Below, in pieces: positions 52,801 to 62,414 of a DNA stretch of 64,000 nucleotides (position 1 is its first letter; the number at the start of each line of letters is the position of its first letter). The translations under genes and the position numbers were made by a program. The notes under the pieces were generated by a model. It had not been told where the DNA came from. It saw only the letters and a list, made by a program, of their open reading frames with translations, and did no database searches. This DNA comes from Echinicola soli. GTDB taxonomy: Bacteria; Bacteroidota; Bacteroidia; Cytophagales; Cyclobacteriaceae. Location of the stretch: the NCBI RefSeq assembly GCF_006575665.1, contig NZ_CP041253.1:4253001-4317000 (forward strand). The letters are read 5' to 3'.

Positions 52801-53002
52801 CACTCAGGTCGATAGTACCTTGGGCGGCTTCATTGGCAGAAATAACTATCACCGCCTTACCATTCTTTCCATCAGTATTATTATCCATAAAGCCTACCCA
52901 AAACTCCTTTCCCACCGTGGTCAGTTGAGCTTGGGCAGAAGGTATTGACCAAAGGATCATGCTCCACAAAAAAAAGCAATAGAAAGGAATTCTCGACTTC
53001 AT
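49856..53002 (-). CDS. large secreted protein with PKD/SprB-like repeats and T9SS type B sorting domain
   Basis: 1,048 residues from the ATG at 53,002 with a signal peptide (FFLWSMILWSIPSAQAQ). The N-terminal third resembles IgGFc-binding-like modules (TVGKEFWVGFMDNNTDGKNG). PKD-like stretches follow (EFTWQIIPENPAFDYFNWYI), then three SprB-type repeats with CHGGSSGEISLEVAGGKGPY and relatives, and the gliding-type/T9SS B tail (MPTGYDPNGEAVNRIYQP, ILKIYNRWGELIYSGSQGWD). Likely a surface adhesin or gliding-associated protein. Confidence 0.9.
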   Translation of the reverse strand: MKSRIPFYCFFLWSMILWSIPSAQAQLTTVGKEFWVGFMDNNTDGKNGKAVIVISANEAAQGTIDLSAISDGLTYSFDLEKGESYTMRIPEYDLDLLHRESGQKEDKGIFVTSSGKVSVFAFNERFKSADGTVVLPKRTLGKDYLITSHYEITPNTTPGVDMNINDESTMLVVGVEDNTKVEITPSVTTVDGKQGGVSFTISLNAGESYQLKAKGDLTGSRVRVRDDQLSDCKNIAVFGGNKWTGVGECGSAPDHLFQQMYPVNTWGKSSIHIPLKTRSSGELVKVLAAENGTSVAVNGQVKDVLNAGEWMAMDMAPDEVVSISGSKDISVTSFSKSRNCNSSQDPFYAFGDPFMVALNPSERLLEDVTFESMNIVQIEYHYINIVVKHSSTGTMRLDGEVISQSFQPVPGNSDYAYARIEVSGGVHRLSNPDGFIAYAYGFGDLESYGYAVGANLENLDFTTDTHYEDFEVIGENVTCLDEEFTWQIIPENPAFDYFNWYIEGLEAPKSGAEIQHTFEEPGTYQVTVYASNGPTTCDHIEEIRFEVEVIETSATVRGSDFVCEGMEAITYEAIDMENIDHFEWEAVGGELVSSEGNTATVHWDLGADNAALSLLPFTAEGCPGSPITKAVSIWKPGVPPAPDGPSEVCSDPQNSTHYFITDTEEKHLYQWFVEGGEIISSSDKREVEVKWSASATNRKIWYETFHEDFAQCSVVSDTVQVEMQVAISVTETIKDVDCHGGSSGEISLEVAGGKGPYSYSWSHDDSLGSPTAAGLEAGSYQVSITDALGCQFIYDDLKVKEPDQLTTKVTSNAGTSCYETADAEVMIKVAGGSPPYRMDRESALIAGEEIRLEALEAGKHEFIIFDSNDCQISLEVKVPKPAPLEVEVDVLRRSCPGESGGELLAVPSGGTNPYRFTWNYGASANAELTGIPKGEYTVTVQDDHGCLAFGTAWLQEVAPQVRMPTGYDPNGEAVNRIYQPVSSCPIDFILKIYNRWGELIYSGSQGWDGSVDGEMVTGDTYTYFLEYQYRIDGNQISRQKRGMFTIIN

Positions 53003-53257
53003 GCTGACAGGGACATTAATTAGGGTGAAAAAATCACTTGTCTCATACAGGCTATTCACAAATCGCTATAGCTAGGTTTATCGTCCACCAAAAGCGTGTA
53101 ACAGGGCTCAAGAAGCAATTAAGATAAGGGATTTGTTTCGAACGTATTTAGGAAATGTATACAATTGATAATAAAAGGTATTTTCTGAAATCCATTATAA
53201 CTGGTGCGATTCTGTGAAATCATAATTTCAATCGTCACCCGCCACACTTAAAAAAAA

Positions 53258-53600
53258 TTCTGGCGTCCAAGAAAACAATCGTCAAATTGAAAAAATCAAC
53301 TGTTTTCACCCCTCCCCCCCTAAAGAGGACTTTCTAAAGCTCCCCTTTAGGGAATGGGGGCAGGGAAATCGCTTTTAGATGAGCGACTGCGTATTCCACT
53401 AGCTACGCCATTCTAACAATGCCGTTGTCATTCCTCCTCAAGTCGGGATGACAACGCATTAGAAATTGTGATTTATACAACATTTTTTTTAAAAGCGATT
53501 GCCCTGGGGATGGGGGCATTTTAGGGATTGGAATAAAAATCCTCAAACTCTATTCATAGACAGTTTTTAATCATATTTGAAAATTAGTCAAATGCCAGTA
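53258..53600. repeat. MITE family 2, copy C, interrupted by a family 1 MITE
   Basis: Left part TTCTGGCGTCCAAGAAAACA up to ~53,360; right part from ~53,507 to AATGCCAGTA at 53,600. With the 146-bp insert removed it aligns with copy A over its whole length. A-rich runs flank it on both sides. Confidence 0.8.
53361..53506. repeat. MITE family 1, copy B, nested in MITE family 2
   Basis: 146 bp from CAGGGAAATCGCTTTTA to TAAAAGCGATTGCCCTG. The flanks GGAATGGGGG and GGGATGGGGG match 9 of 10, consistent with a 10-bp target duplication. It lacks the palindromic insertion found in copy A. Confidence 0.85.
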
Positions 53601-53755
53601 AAAAAAACAATAAACCAACAAAACACATAAATGCAAAATAAAATTCCACAAAACCAGTTATCCATCCTCGTGATAATTTCAAAAAAAACCACAATCACTT
53701 TCTACCTACACAATTAATCCTTATAATTTTTAACAATAAAACAATACTACACCCT

Positions 53756-53763
53756 TAAATTTG
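53756..53763 (+). promoter_or_regulatory. -7 box before the MFS transporter
   Basis: TAAATTTG fits TAnnTTTG, 72 bases before the ATG at 53,835. Confidence 0.4.
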
Positions 53764-53834
53764 CGAACTAAGCTAAACAAGTTAGTGTTGGGGATAAGAC
53801 AAAGTTTATTTTGATCCAAAATGTCAGAAGGGGA

Positions 53835-55073
53835 ATGAGCAAGAAGCAATATTTTGTAGTTATTTTGATTTTAGGGGCTTTGAGTACCATCAGCCCTTTT
53901 TCCATAGACATGTACCTTCCTGGGTTTCCTTCCATTGCGAAAAACCTGGGAACGAGCATCGCCAATGTGCAGCTTTCCCTTACCAGTTATCTTGTAGGTA
54001 TCGCCATTGGTCAGCTTTTTTATGGTCCCCTATTGGATCGATTTGGGAGAAAAAAACCCTTATATATTGGCTTGCTGATCTACGTGGTGGCTTCCGTCGC
54101 CTGTGCCTTGAGCAATAGTGTTGAAAACTTGATATTAATGCGCTTTATCCAAGCGATTGGCGGCTGTGCAGGAATGGTGGCTGCTCAGGCAATGGTACGG
54201 GACATTTTCCCAGTCAATAAGACCGCACAGGCAATGGCACTTTTGATGTTGGTCATAGCGGTCTCTCCAATGATCGCCCCTACCGTTGGGGGATTTGTAA
54301 CGGCCCATTATGATTGGCATACCATTTTCATGATTTTGGCAGGAATCACCGTAGTGATCTTGATGGCGGCTTATTTCTTCCTTCCTGACGGGGCGATGCC
54401 TGACGCCGAAGTATCCCTGAGACCAAAACAGGTTGTAAAAAAATATGTAGAGGTAACTAAAAACCGCCAATTTTTGGTTTATATGCTTATCGGTGGTGTG
54501 GCCGGGGCTGCCCCATTTGCCTACATCTCCGGTTCCGCAGATGTATTTATGAACATTTACGGTGTGACCGAGCAGCAATATGGATGGATCTTTGCACTGT
54601 TGGCCTTTTCAATGATTGGCTCCACACAACTGAACCATATCCTGCTGAAGAAATTCACCAGCCAGCAAATCATCAAAGTAGCACTGACCTATCAGACGAT
54701 CATAGGCTTTGCGATGATTCTTGGTGTTTGGAATGGGTGGCTAAATGTTTACACACTGATAGGAATGATGTTTATTTTCCTTACTGGTCATGGATTGAGC
54801 AATCCCAATGCCGCAGCACTGACCCTGGCTCCATTCAGCAGAAATGCTGGGAGTGCCGCTGCCATGATGGGCAGTATGCGCATGGCCATGGGCGGTGTAG
54901 TATCCGGAGCAGTCAGTGTCTTCCATAATGGCACTGCTAACCCAATGGTCATCATGATGACGTTCTGTGCGGTAGGCGGCCTACTGACATTGGTCATTGA
55001 CACCAATCAAAAAAGAGTGGAAAAAAAGCGTAAGGCCCTGGAGGAAGAAAAACAACACTCCATGGCTGTATAA
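53835..55073 (+). CDS. Bcr/CflA family multidrug efflux MFS transporter
   Basis: 412 residues from the ATG at 53,835. Twelve hydrophobic segments; the family signature SPFSIDMYLPGFPSIAKNLG opens helix 1 (D-MYLP), motif A follows helix 2 (GPLLDRFGRKKPLYIGLLIY) and the GGCAGMVAAQAMVRDIFP motif lies after helix 4. Proton-coupled export of small molecules; related to bicyclomycin and chloramphenicol exporters, substrate unknown. A hairpin terminator follows. Confidence 0.92.
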   Translation: MSKKQYFVVILILGALSTISPFSIDMYLPGFPSIAKNLGTSIANVQLSLTSYLVGIAIGQLFYGPLLDRFGRKKPLYIGLLIYVVASVACALSNSVENLILMRFIQAIGGCAGMVAAQAMVRDIFPVNKTAQAMALLMLVIAVSPMIAPTVGGFVTAHYDWHTIFMILAGITVVILMAAYFFLPDGAMPDAEVSLRPKQVVKKYVEVTKNRQFLVYMLIGGVAGAAPFAYISGSADVFMNIYGVTEQQYGWIFALLAFSMIGSTQLNHILLKKFTSQQIIKVALTYQTIIGFAMILGVWNGWLNVYTLIGMMFIFLTGHGLSNPNAAALTLAPFSRNAGSAAAMMGSMRMAMGGVVSGAVSVFHNGTANPMVIMMTFCAVGGLLTLVIDTNQKRVEKKRKALEEEKQHSMAV

Positions 55074-55115
55074 CATTTTCAGTAATAGTTGATTAACAGC
55101 CGGTTTATTTTCAAG

Positions 55116-55152
55116 AAGCCGTTGGTTTGATGTACAAATCAGCGGCTTTTTT
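55116..55152 (+). terminator. terminator after the Bcr/CflA transporter
   Basis: AAGCCG ... TTTG pairs with CAAA ... CGGCTT around a short loop and is followed by a run of T. Stem contains two mismatches. Confidence 0.7.
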
Positions 55153-55257
55153 ATGCCCCCTGGGTAAAAGGATCGGAAAATTATGTAAAACCCTATAAAA
55201 ATATCCATTTCCTCCCTGATCCAAGGCAAAAATCGTTTCTCCGCCCAATAAAATTTG

Positions 55258-55265
55258 TATCTTTG
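55258..55265 (+). promoter_or_regulatory. -7 box before the ABC-F gene
   Basis: TATCTTTG fits TAnnTTTG, 32 bases before the ATG at 55,297. Confidence 0.5.
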
Positions 55266-55275
55266 GGACTTGTAA

Positions 55276-56916
<1,641 letters not shown>

Positions 56917-56941
56917 TTTCCGCCCTATACATTCCTTACCT

Positions 56942-56985
56942 AATCCCTTTTTGAATAGTTTCCGGATGTTCAGAAAGGGATTTTT
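56942..56985 (+). terminator. terminator after the ABC-F gene
   Basis: AATCCCTTT and AAAGGGATT form a 9-bp stem, followed by T residues. It ends 16 bases before the methyltransferase ATG. Confidence 0.75.
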
Positions 56986-57000
56986 CAGCTCCATAGACCT

Positions 57001-58182
57001 ATGACTAAATATCCACAAATCACCCTTAAAAAAGGAAAAGAAATTTCACTCAAAAGACGCCATCACTGGGTGTTTTCAGGTGCTATCGCCAAGGCAGACT
57101 CCGGCCTCCAAAATGGCCAGCTTGTGAGCGTATTTAGCCATCGCCATGAATTTCTGGGAACAGGTCATTATCAAAATGGATCCATCACGGTTAGAATAAT
57201 CAGTTTTGAGCCTCGGGAAATCGATGCTTCATTTTGGCAAGAAAAGCTCCTAGATGCCCATCAAATGCGGACCAAGATAGGATTGACCGATAGTCAGGCC
57301 ACTAATGTATATCGGCTGATCCATGGAGAAGGGGACCAACTCCCCGGGCTGATCATTGACCATTACAATGGCACCGCTGTCATACAAGCCCACAGCATAG
57401 GCATGTACCAACATCGGGAGGAAATTTCAAAAGCCCTACAATCAGTTTATGGAGAGAAGCTGAAAGCCGTGTACGATAAAAGTGCGGAAACGCTCAAGGG
57501 ACAAACCAATATCGAAAATCAGTTCCTCTACGGTGAACCCACGACCAACATTGTCTTGGAGAATGGCTGTAAGTATGAGATTGATTGGGAAAAAGGCCAA
57601 AAGACCGGTTTTTTTATTGATCAGCGGGAGAACAGAAAACTTCTCGGGAATTATAGCCAAGGCAAAAAGGTGCTGAACACCTTTTGTTATTCCGGTGGAT
57701 TTTCTATCGCTGCACTGGAAGCAGGCGCCGTAGAGGTGCATTCGGTGGACATTTCTGCCAAAGCCATCGAGCTGACCGAAAAGAACCTACAGCTCAATTC
57801 CGAGTTTAGAGGAAAACATGAATCCAAGGTAGCTGACGTGGTAAAGTATATCCGTGAAATAGAGCATGATTATGACGTGATCGTACTGGATCCTCCAGCC
57901 TTTGCCAAGAACATCAAAGCACGGCACAATGCAGTCCAAGCCTACAAAAGACTGAATGCAGAAGCCATAAAGCACATTAAAGCTGGTGGTATCCTCTTCA
58001 CCTTTAGCTGCTCCCAAGTGGTGGACAAGCAGCTTTTTGCCCACACCATCACTGCTGCAGCCATCGAAGTAGGCAGAAATGTCCGTATCCTCCAACAACT
58101 CACCCAGCCCGCTGATCACCCCATCAATGCTTTCCATACGGAAACGGAATACCTGAAGGGCCTGGTGCTGTATGTGGAATAA
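57001..58182 (+). CDS. rlmI: RlmI-like class I SAM-dependent rRNA methyltransferase
   Basis: 393 residues. N-terminal PUA domain (LKKGKEISLKRRHHWVFSGA), middle EEHEE-type region, then a Rossmann methyltransferase: QKTGFFIDQRENRKLLGNYS, VLNTFCYSGGFSIAALEAGA, the catalytic DPPAFAKN and a Cys nucleophile in FTFSCSQVV. This is the layout of RlmI, which makes 5-methylcytosine 1962 in 23S rRNA. The orthologue call is by motif order; a close relative with different target is possible. Confidence 0.88.
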   Translation: MTKYPQITLKKGKEISLKRRHHWVFSGAIAKADSGLQNGQLVSVFSHRHEFLGTGHYQNGSITVRIISFEPREIDASFWQEKLLDAHQMRTKIGLTDSQATNVYRLIHGEGDQLPGLIIDHYNGTAVIQAHSIGMYQHREEISKALQSVYGEKLKAVYDKSAETLKGQTNIENQFLYGEPTTNIVLENGCKYEIDWEKGQKTGFFIDQRENRKLLGNYSQGKKVLNTFCYSGGFSIAALEAGAVEVHSVDISAKAIELTEKNLQLNSEFRGKHESKVADVVKYIREIEHDYDVIVLDPPAFAKNIKARHNAVQAYKRLNAEAIKHIKAGGILFTFSCSQVVDKQLFAHTITAAAIEVGRNVRILQQLTQPADHPINAFHTETEYLKGLVLYVE

Positions 58183-58231
58183 AGGAGGAAGGTCTTGAGG
58201 TTGGTTTACTGTTTGGGATTTGGAATCCCCA

Positions 58232-59098
58232 TCACTTCACATCAATATTATAAACAAAAGCCCGGTATTTCAGCAAGGCCACGAATACCGCTCCTCCCAC
58301 GGCATTACCAAAGAGTGCAAAAACCTGGAAGTTCAGGTACCTTTCAAAAGTGATATTGGGAGAGCTCACCAAACCTGCGAAGACCTCTACGTTTCCCACA
58401 ATGCTGTGATGCAAGCCTGTAAACGCCATCATGGAGGTAATGATAAAGATGATCACAATCCTGCTCAACGTATCCCGGGACGAAGACAAGAGCCAAGACA
58501 GTAACCCCATCAGCCATCCCGCCAGCAAGGCACTGCTAAAGATCACCAAACTGGAAAAATCCGTAGCATGATGTGCTATTTTCTCCACCACTATCATGTC
58601 AAATATGCCCAATCGAGGGCCAATCCACAATAATAAAGAAGCGATCAGCATTCCACCAATTATATTTCCGGCAATCACCAATCCCCAGATTTTTAACAAA
58701 CTCGACACACTTCGTTTCTTATTTAGCACGGGCAAGGTCAATAAAGAAGTTTGCTCTGTAAAAAGAATGGATTGACCGAGAATAACCATGATAAACCCCA
58801 CAGGATAGACCAATGCTGTTAACTTATAGCTGACATCTTCACCAAGGAATTTGGATGAGTAAGCGTAAACCGCACAGATCAGCAGATAACTGAAGCCAAT
58901 TTCCAACCCTGCAGTCAATGAACTGAGCAATAAGCTGCTCGCCTTCTTATCGTAGGTTTCCAGCCCTTCAGTGATCTGTTCTTTTAGAATTTCGCCATGA
59001 GACTTCGTACCGTCATTAGAAACGGATTTGGATTTTTTTAGCTCAGAATCAATGTTCTTCTGCCGCTTTGCTTCTTCTTTATTGTGCTTCTCTGCCAT
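58232..59098 (-). CDS. formate/nitrite transporter family protein (YfdC-like)
   Basis: 288 residues with a charged N-terminal tail of about 55 residues, then six helices: SLTAGLEIGFSYLLICAVYA, LTALVYPVGFIMVILGQSIL, IWGLVIAGNIIGGMLIASLL and others. FTEQT, GNIIGG and TGLHHSIVGNVEVFAGL are equivalent to FNT constriction and loop motifs, though the H/N of FocA-like GLEHSVANM reads GLHHSIVGN. Probably an anion channel in the inner membrane. The downstream plus-strand RlmI-like gene converges on it. Confidence 0.85.
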   Translation of the reverse strand: MAEKHNKEEAKRQKNIDSELKKSKSVSNDGTKSHGEILKEQITEGLETYDKKASSLLLSSLTAGLEIGFSYLLICAVYAYSSKFLGEDVSYKLTALVYPVGFIMVILGQSILFTEQTSLLTLPVLNKKRSVSSLLKIWGLVIAGNIIGGMLIASLLLWIGPRLGIFDMIVVEKIAHHATDFSSLVIFSSALLAGWLMGLLSWLLSSSRDTLSRIVIIFIITSMMAFTGLHHSIVGNVEVFAGLVSSPNITFERYLNFQVFALFGNAVGGAVFVALLKYRAFVYNIDVK

Positions 59099-59501
59099 GG
59101 ATATTCCGCTTTAAAACCTCAATAACGCACAAAATCCGTTCTATTCATAACTTGGGGATTGTAAAATTGTAGGATTGGAAAAGAGGTCGTCATTCGATAC
59201 GAATATCCAGTAATCAATGGGGCCTGGGTACCTGGGTGCAAGCCGTGTCTATTTCTGCTATCCTTCTTCTTAATATTATTCTCTTTCATAAAACTTTCCT
59301 CTTGCACTTGACATGCTCATCTTTTGTACTTCCCTGATTATAGTTGACCGGATTAATTATTAGATTTCATTGTCAAACATAGTAATTAACTGCTCTTTCC
59401 CTAGATGGAATTTTAAACCAATTCCTGTCAAACTCCTCCGGACTTTTGCTCATTTTTGCTATAATGAGAGCTGTGACCAATCATGACGAATTGTCTGCTC
59501 C

Positions 59502-59760
59502 AAGCAGGCTTGTCTGGTGCAAGCAGGCTTGTCTGGTGCAAAACAAGTTTGTCTGAAGCCAAGCAGGCTTGTCTGGTGCAAAACAAGTTTGTCTGAAGCC
59601 AAGCAGGCTTGTCTGGTGCAAAACAGGCTTGTCTGATGCAAAACAAGTTTGTCTGAAGCCAAGCAGGCTTGTCTGGTGCAAAACAGGCTTGTCTGAAGCC
59701 AAGCAGGCTTGTCTGGTGCAAAACAGGCTTGTCTGAAGCCAAGCAGGCTTGTCTGAAGCC
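59502..59760. repeat. minisatellite of thirteen ~20-bp units with alternating variants
   Basis: Units are AAGCAGGCTTGTCTGGTGCA and AAACAAGTTTGTCTGAAGCC or mixtures of the two (such as AAACAGGCTTGTCTGAAGCC), the first unit 19 bp and the following twelve exactly 20 bp (59,521-59,760). No spacers, so this is not CRISPR. The left flank TTGTCTGCTCC and right flank AAGCAGGGAGGAACA match the single-unit version within the family 3 repeat at ~23,548-23,590. Confidence 0.9.
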
Positions 59761-59797
59761 AAGCAGGGAGGAACAGCTTGTCCCGTAAGCTATCGGG

Positions 59798-59885
59798 AAC
59801 GAGGCAGTCTCGTCTAAAGAGAAGGAGATTGCTTCACTCCGTTGCTGTGTTCGCAATAGCCTGCCCTGATACTTTCGGGGATGTT
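59798..59885. repeat. dispersed repeat family 3, copy B
   Basis: Inverse of 23,459-23,548 (AACGAGGCAGTCTCGTCTAA ... GATACTTTCGGGG). A weaker partial relative (GAACGGAGTGACAGCGGAAT, GAAGCAATTTC) lies at ~61,465-61,500. Confidence 0.7.
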
Positions 59886-59972
59886 ACACGTGTCTTAAGT
59901 CTCAATACTCACTACTTGATACTCTATTCCTAGCTTTCTTCTTTTATCTGCACTAGAAACTATTTGAATATG

Positions 59973-59980
59973 TATATTTG
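59973..59980 (+). promoter_or_regulatory. -7 box of the lhgO promoter
   Basis: TATATTTG fits TAnnTTTG, 58 bases before the ATG at 60,038. Confidence 0.5.
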
Positions 59981-60037
59981 TCCATCATTACTTTTAGCAC
60001 ATAATTTGTCAATGTTTAAAACACCTGACGTAAAAAA

Positions 60038-61240
60038 ATGACATACGATATCGCAATTGTGGGTGGTGGCATCGTGGGCCTGGCCACTGGACTAAAGATA
60101 ATACTGCAGCGACCAGAACTTAATGTGGTCGTCCTGGAAAAAGAAAGTGAATTGGCCAAACACCAAACCGGCAATAATTCCGGCGTGATCCACTCGGGCC
60201 TGTACTACAAGCCTGGGTCACTAAAAGCCACCAATTGCATCAATGGATACCATGAACTGGTAAAATTCTGTGAAGAGGAAAATATTCCATTCGAAATTAC
60301 CGGAAAAGTGGTGGTCGCCACCAATGATGAGCAGCTACCGTTGCTTCAAAGCCTTCTGAAAAGGGGGCTGCAAAATGGACTGAAAGGAACTCGTCAGATC
60401 ACCTTGGACGAGCTCAAAGAGTATGAACCCTACGCTAAAGGCGTGGCGGCCCTACACGTGCCACAAACCGGCATCGTGGATTATAAAAAAGTGGCTTTGG
60501 CATACGGTGAAAAGTTCAAATCCCTTGGTGGAGAAATCCTTCTCAATCACAAGGTCAAAAAAATCCATCATAAAGCTGATCAAACGGAGCTTATCACTTC
60601 TGGCAAAACCATTGTTTCCCGCCTTATGATCAACTGTGCGGGACTTTATTCCGATAAGGTCGCCGATATGAACGGTGAACTGGACCTGGATGTCAAGATC
60701 ATTCCTTTTCGCGGGGAATACTACAAACTCAAAAAAGAGCGGGAATACCTGGTCAAAAACCTCATTTATCCAGTCCCAGACCCTAACTTCCCTTTCCTTG
60801 GCGTGCACTTTACCCGAATGATGAAAGGCGGTGTAGAAGCCGGACCAAATGCGGTCATGGCCTTCAAACGCGAAGGATACAAAAGGACGGATTTTAACCT
60901 CAAAGAATTCCGTGAATCCATCACTTGGCCAGGCCTTCAGAAAGTCGCTGCCAAATATTGGAAAACCGGTATCGGTGAATACTACCGCTCCTTCTCCAAA
61001 GCAGCCTTTACCACTGCCCTGCAAGAGCTGATCCCTGACATCAAAGAAGATGACCTCGTGGACGGTGGCGCAGGCGTGCGTGCCCAAGCTTGCGATCGTA
61101 CAGGCGGCTTACTGGATGATTTTGCCATCACGGAAAATACCCACGCCATCAACGTTCTCAATGCCCCTAGTCCAGCTGCTACCTCTTCCCTGTCCATCGG
61201 CGGAACGGTTTCCGAACTGGCCTTGAAGCGGTTTTTATGA
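60038..61240 (+). CDS. lhgO: L-2-hydroxyglutarate oxidase
   Basis: 400 residues. FAD-binding dinucleotide fold DIAIVGGGIVGLATGLKIIL, then KHQTGNNSGVIHSGLYYKPG, the family hallmark, INCAGLYSDKVADMNGELDL, IIPFRGEYYKL and the C-terminal GGAGVRAQACDRTGGLLDDF. Oxidises L-2-hydroxyglutarate to 2-oxoglutarate, a metabolite-repair step linked to the respiratory chain. Full length and apparently monocistronic. Confidence 0.93.
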   Translation: MTYDIAIVGGGIVGLATGLKIILQRPELNVVVLEKESELAKHQTGNNSGVIHSGLYYKPGSLKATNCINGYHELVKFCEEENIPFEITGKVVVATNDEQLPLLQSLLKRGLQNGLKGTRQITLDELKEYEPYAKGVAALHVPQTGIVDYKKVALAYGEKFKSLGGEILLNHKVKKIHHKADQTELITSGKTIVSRLMINCAGLYSDKVADMNGELDLDVKIIPFRGEYYKLKKEREYLVKNLIYPVPDPNFPFLGVHFTRMMKGGVEAGPNAVMAFKREGYKRTDFNLKEFRESITWPGLQKVAAKYWKTGIGEYYRSFSKAAFTTALQELIPDIKEDDLVDGGAGVRAQACDRTGGLLDDFAITENTHAINVLNAPSPAATSSLSIGGTVSELALKRFL

Positions 61241-61540
61241 TGACATAATTTCATCCCTCCAACGAGAAAACCGTCATTACAAACGTAGCGAAGGCAGCGT
61301 GAAGAAGTGATTGAAAGAGGAGGCTGTGTTCGAAGCGACAGATTCCTGGGATTGCATGAAGCGGAAGAAATATTCCTGTACTATCGACACGAGATTGCTT
61401 CGTTCCCGATATCGGGACAGGCTATACTTCCTACCGATGACGTAATTTTAACCGTCATAGCGAACGGAGTGACAGCGGAATGAAGCAATTTCTTTCTTCA
61501 CTAGTGCGTCCGCAATTTACCTGACAAACTTAAACCAAAA
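61241..61540. other. 300-bp intergenic stretch
   Basis: Contains a palindrome (CGTTCCCGATATCGGGAC, ~61,401-61,418, with ACAGGCT following) and a partial family 3 repeat. No gene. Confidence 0.5.
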
Positions 61541-61957
61541 ATGCCTCTAAAATATATCCGAACGGTTCTATTTTCCTTTATACTCTTCGTCATCTCATTA
61601 TCCTCCGCCTTGGCCCAAGCCAAAAATTGGAAGGAGAAGGACTATGCTGACGCCATCCAGGAATTGATCGGCGGCGAGCGGGAATATGCAGTTCAAAGTG
61701 GCCGGGTAGACCTGCTGACGGAAGAACGTGCCTTTGAAGTGGAATGGGCCAACAAATGGAAAAATGCCATTGGCCAGTCGCTGTGGTATGGACTCCAGAC
61801 CAACCGGAAACCGGGAATTATCCTGATCCTTCGTTCCAGAAAGGACTACAAATACTACATCCAACTCAATTCAGCCCTGAACTATGCCAAATTGCAGGAT
61901 GAAATTGTAGTCTATATTTATCCGGATGATTTTAAGGAGAAAAGAGAGAAGTATTAG
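61541..61957 (+). CDS. secreted protein with a PD-(D/E)XK-like pattern
   Basis: 138 residues with a signal peptide (TVLFSFILFVISLSSALAQA). The body has GGEREYAVQSGRVDLLTEER followed by AFEVEWANKWKNAIGQSLWY and GLQTNRKPGIILILRS. Asp in GRVDLL, the EVE after a ~10-residue gap and the helix AIGQSLWYG mimic the D...(E/Q)xK plus Q-rich helix of PD-(D/E)XK nuclease folds, though the usual Lys is Glu. Family not named; nuclease activity is speculative, and the envelope location would be unusual. Confidence 0.6.
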   Translation: MPLKYIRTVLFSFILFVISLSSALAQAKNWKEKDYADAIQELIGGEREYAVQSGRVDLLTEERAFEVEWANKWKNAIGQSLWYGLQTNRKPGIILILRSRKDYKYYIQLNSALNYAKLQDEIVVYIYPDDFKEKREKY

Positions 61958-61985
61958 GGCCATCGATGAACATGCATAAACTCAG

Positions 61986-62360
61986 ATGGGATTGAGAGGT
62001 CTGATCGGAAAAACAGGAATGTTAAAGTTCTTTCCTTCTAGCTTCTTTACCCCACCAAGGTCTTTGGCCCACAGGCTTTTTGGAACGGATAAGAAAGAAT
62101 TGTTAAACAGTATTTTGGACCTTACCGACACATTATTCACCAAATGGGCAGTAATACAGCTGGTGAAATGGAAAAATAGAAAGAGAATTGAAAATTTAAT
62201 TAAAATATCGGGAACCAAAGACAAACTAAACCCTGCTAGCAATATTGATAAAAATACCTACCTTATCGTAAACGGAGAACACTTTATGATCGTTGATAAA
62301 GCAGATGAAATAAGTCAACTTATCAATCAACAGTTACCATTACTTTTCACTGACCAATAG
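61986..62360 (+). CDS. hypothetical protein
   Basis: 124 residues from the ATG at 61,986 (an ATG at 62,019 would give 113). Basic N-terminal half (LAHRLFGTDKKELLNSILDL, KWKNRKRIENLIKIS) and a C-terminal NTYLIVNGEHFMIVDKADEI. No signal peptide and no recognised domain. Twenty-eight bases after the previous stop, so it may share a transcript. Coding status is moderately supported by composition only. Confidence 0.4.
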   Translation: MGLRGLIGKTGMLKFFPSSFFTPPRSLAHRLFGTDKKELLNSILDLTDTLFTKWAVIQLVKWKNRKRIENLIKISGTKDKLNPASNIDKNTYLIVNGEHFMIVDKADEISQLINQQLPLLFTDQ

Positions 62361-62414
62361 ACCCATTATGGTAACCTGGCCTTTAAGAACCATAAAAACC
62401 TTGCGGATACCATT

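Larger units (their letters stand above)
53003..53834. other. intergenic stretch with nested MITEs
   Basis: Holds MITE family 2 copy C (53,258-53,600), split by MITE family 1 copy B (53,361-53,506), and the -7 box of the transporter gene. No gene. Confidence 0.65.
59099..60037. other. 0.94-kb gene-free stretch with minisatellite and dispersed repeat
   Basis: Contains the 20-bp minisatellite (59,502-59,760), a palindrome (59,774-59,797), a family 3 repeat (59,798-59,885) and the lhgO promoter. Reading frames across the minisatellite are open in all three minus-strand frames because of the repeat and are not genes. The 62-codon frame at 59,119 has no support. Confidence 0.6.

Noticed and set aside
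59119..59307. 62-codon minus-strand gene upstream of the FNT gene
   Set aside because: No coding signals; composition fits leader DNA.
59502..59760. CRISPR array
   Set aside because: Units are contiguous 20-mers without unique spacers and there are no cas genes nearby.
59428..59856. 142-codon protein with repeats such as LHQTSLLGFRQ
   Set aside because: It is the 20-bp minisatellite read in one frame; all three minus frames are open, and nothing supports translation.
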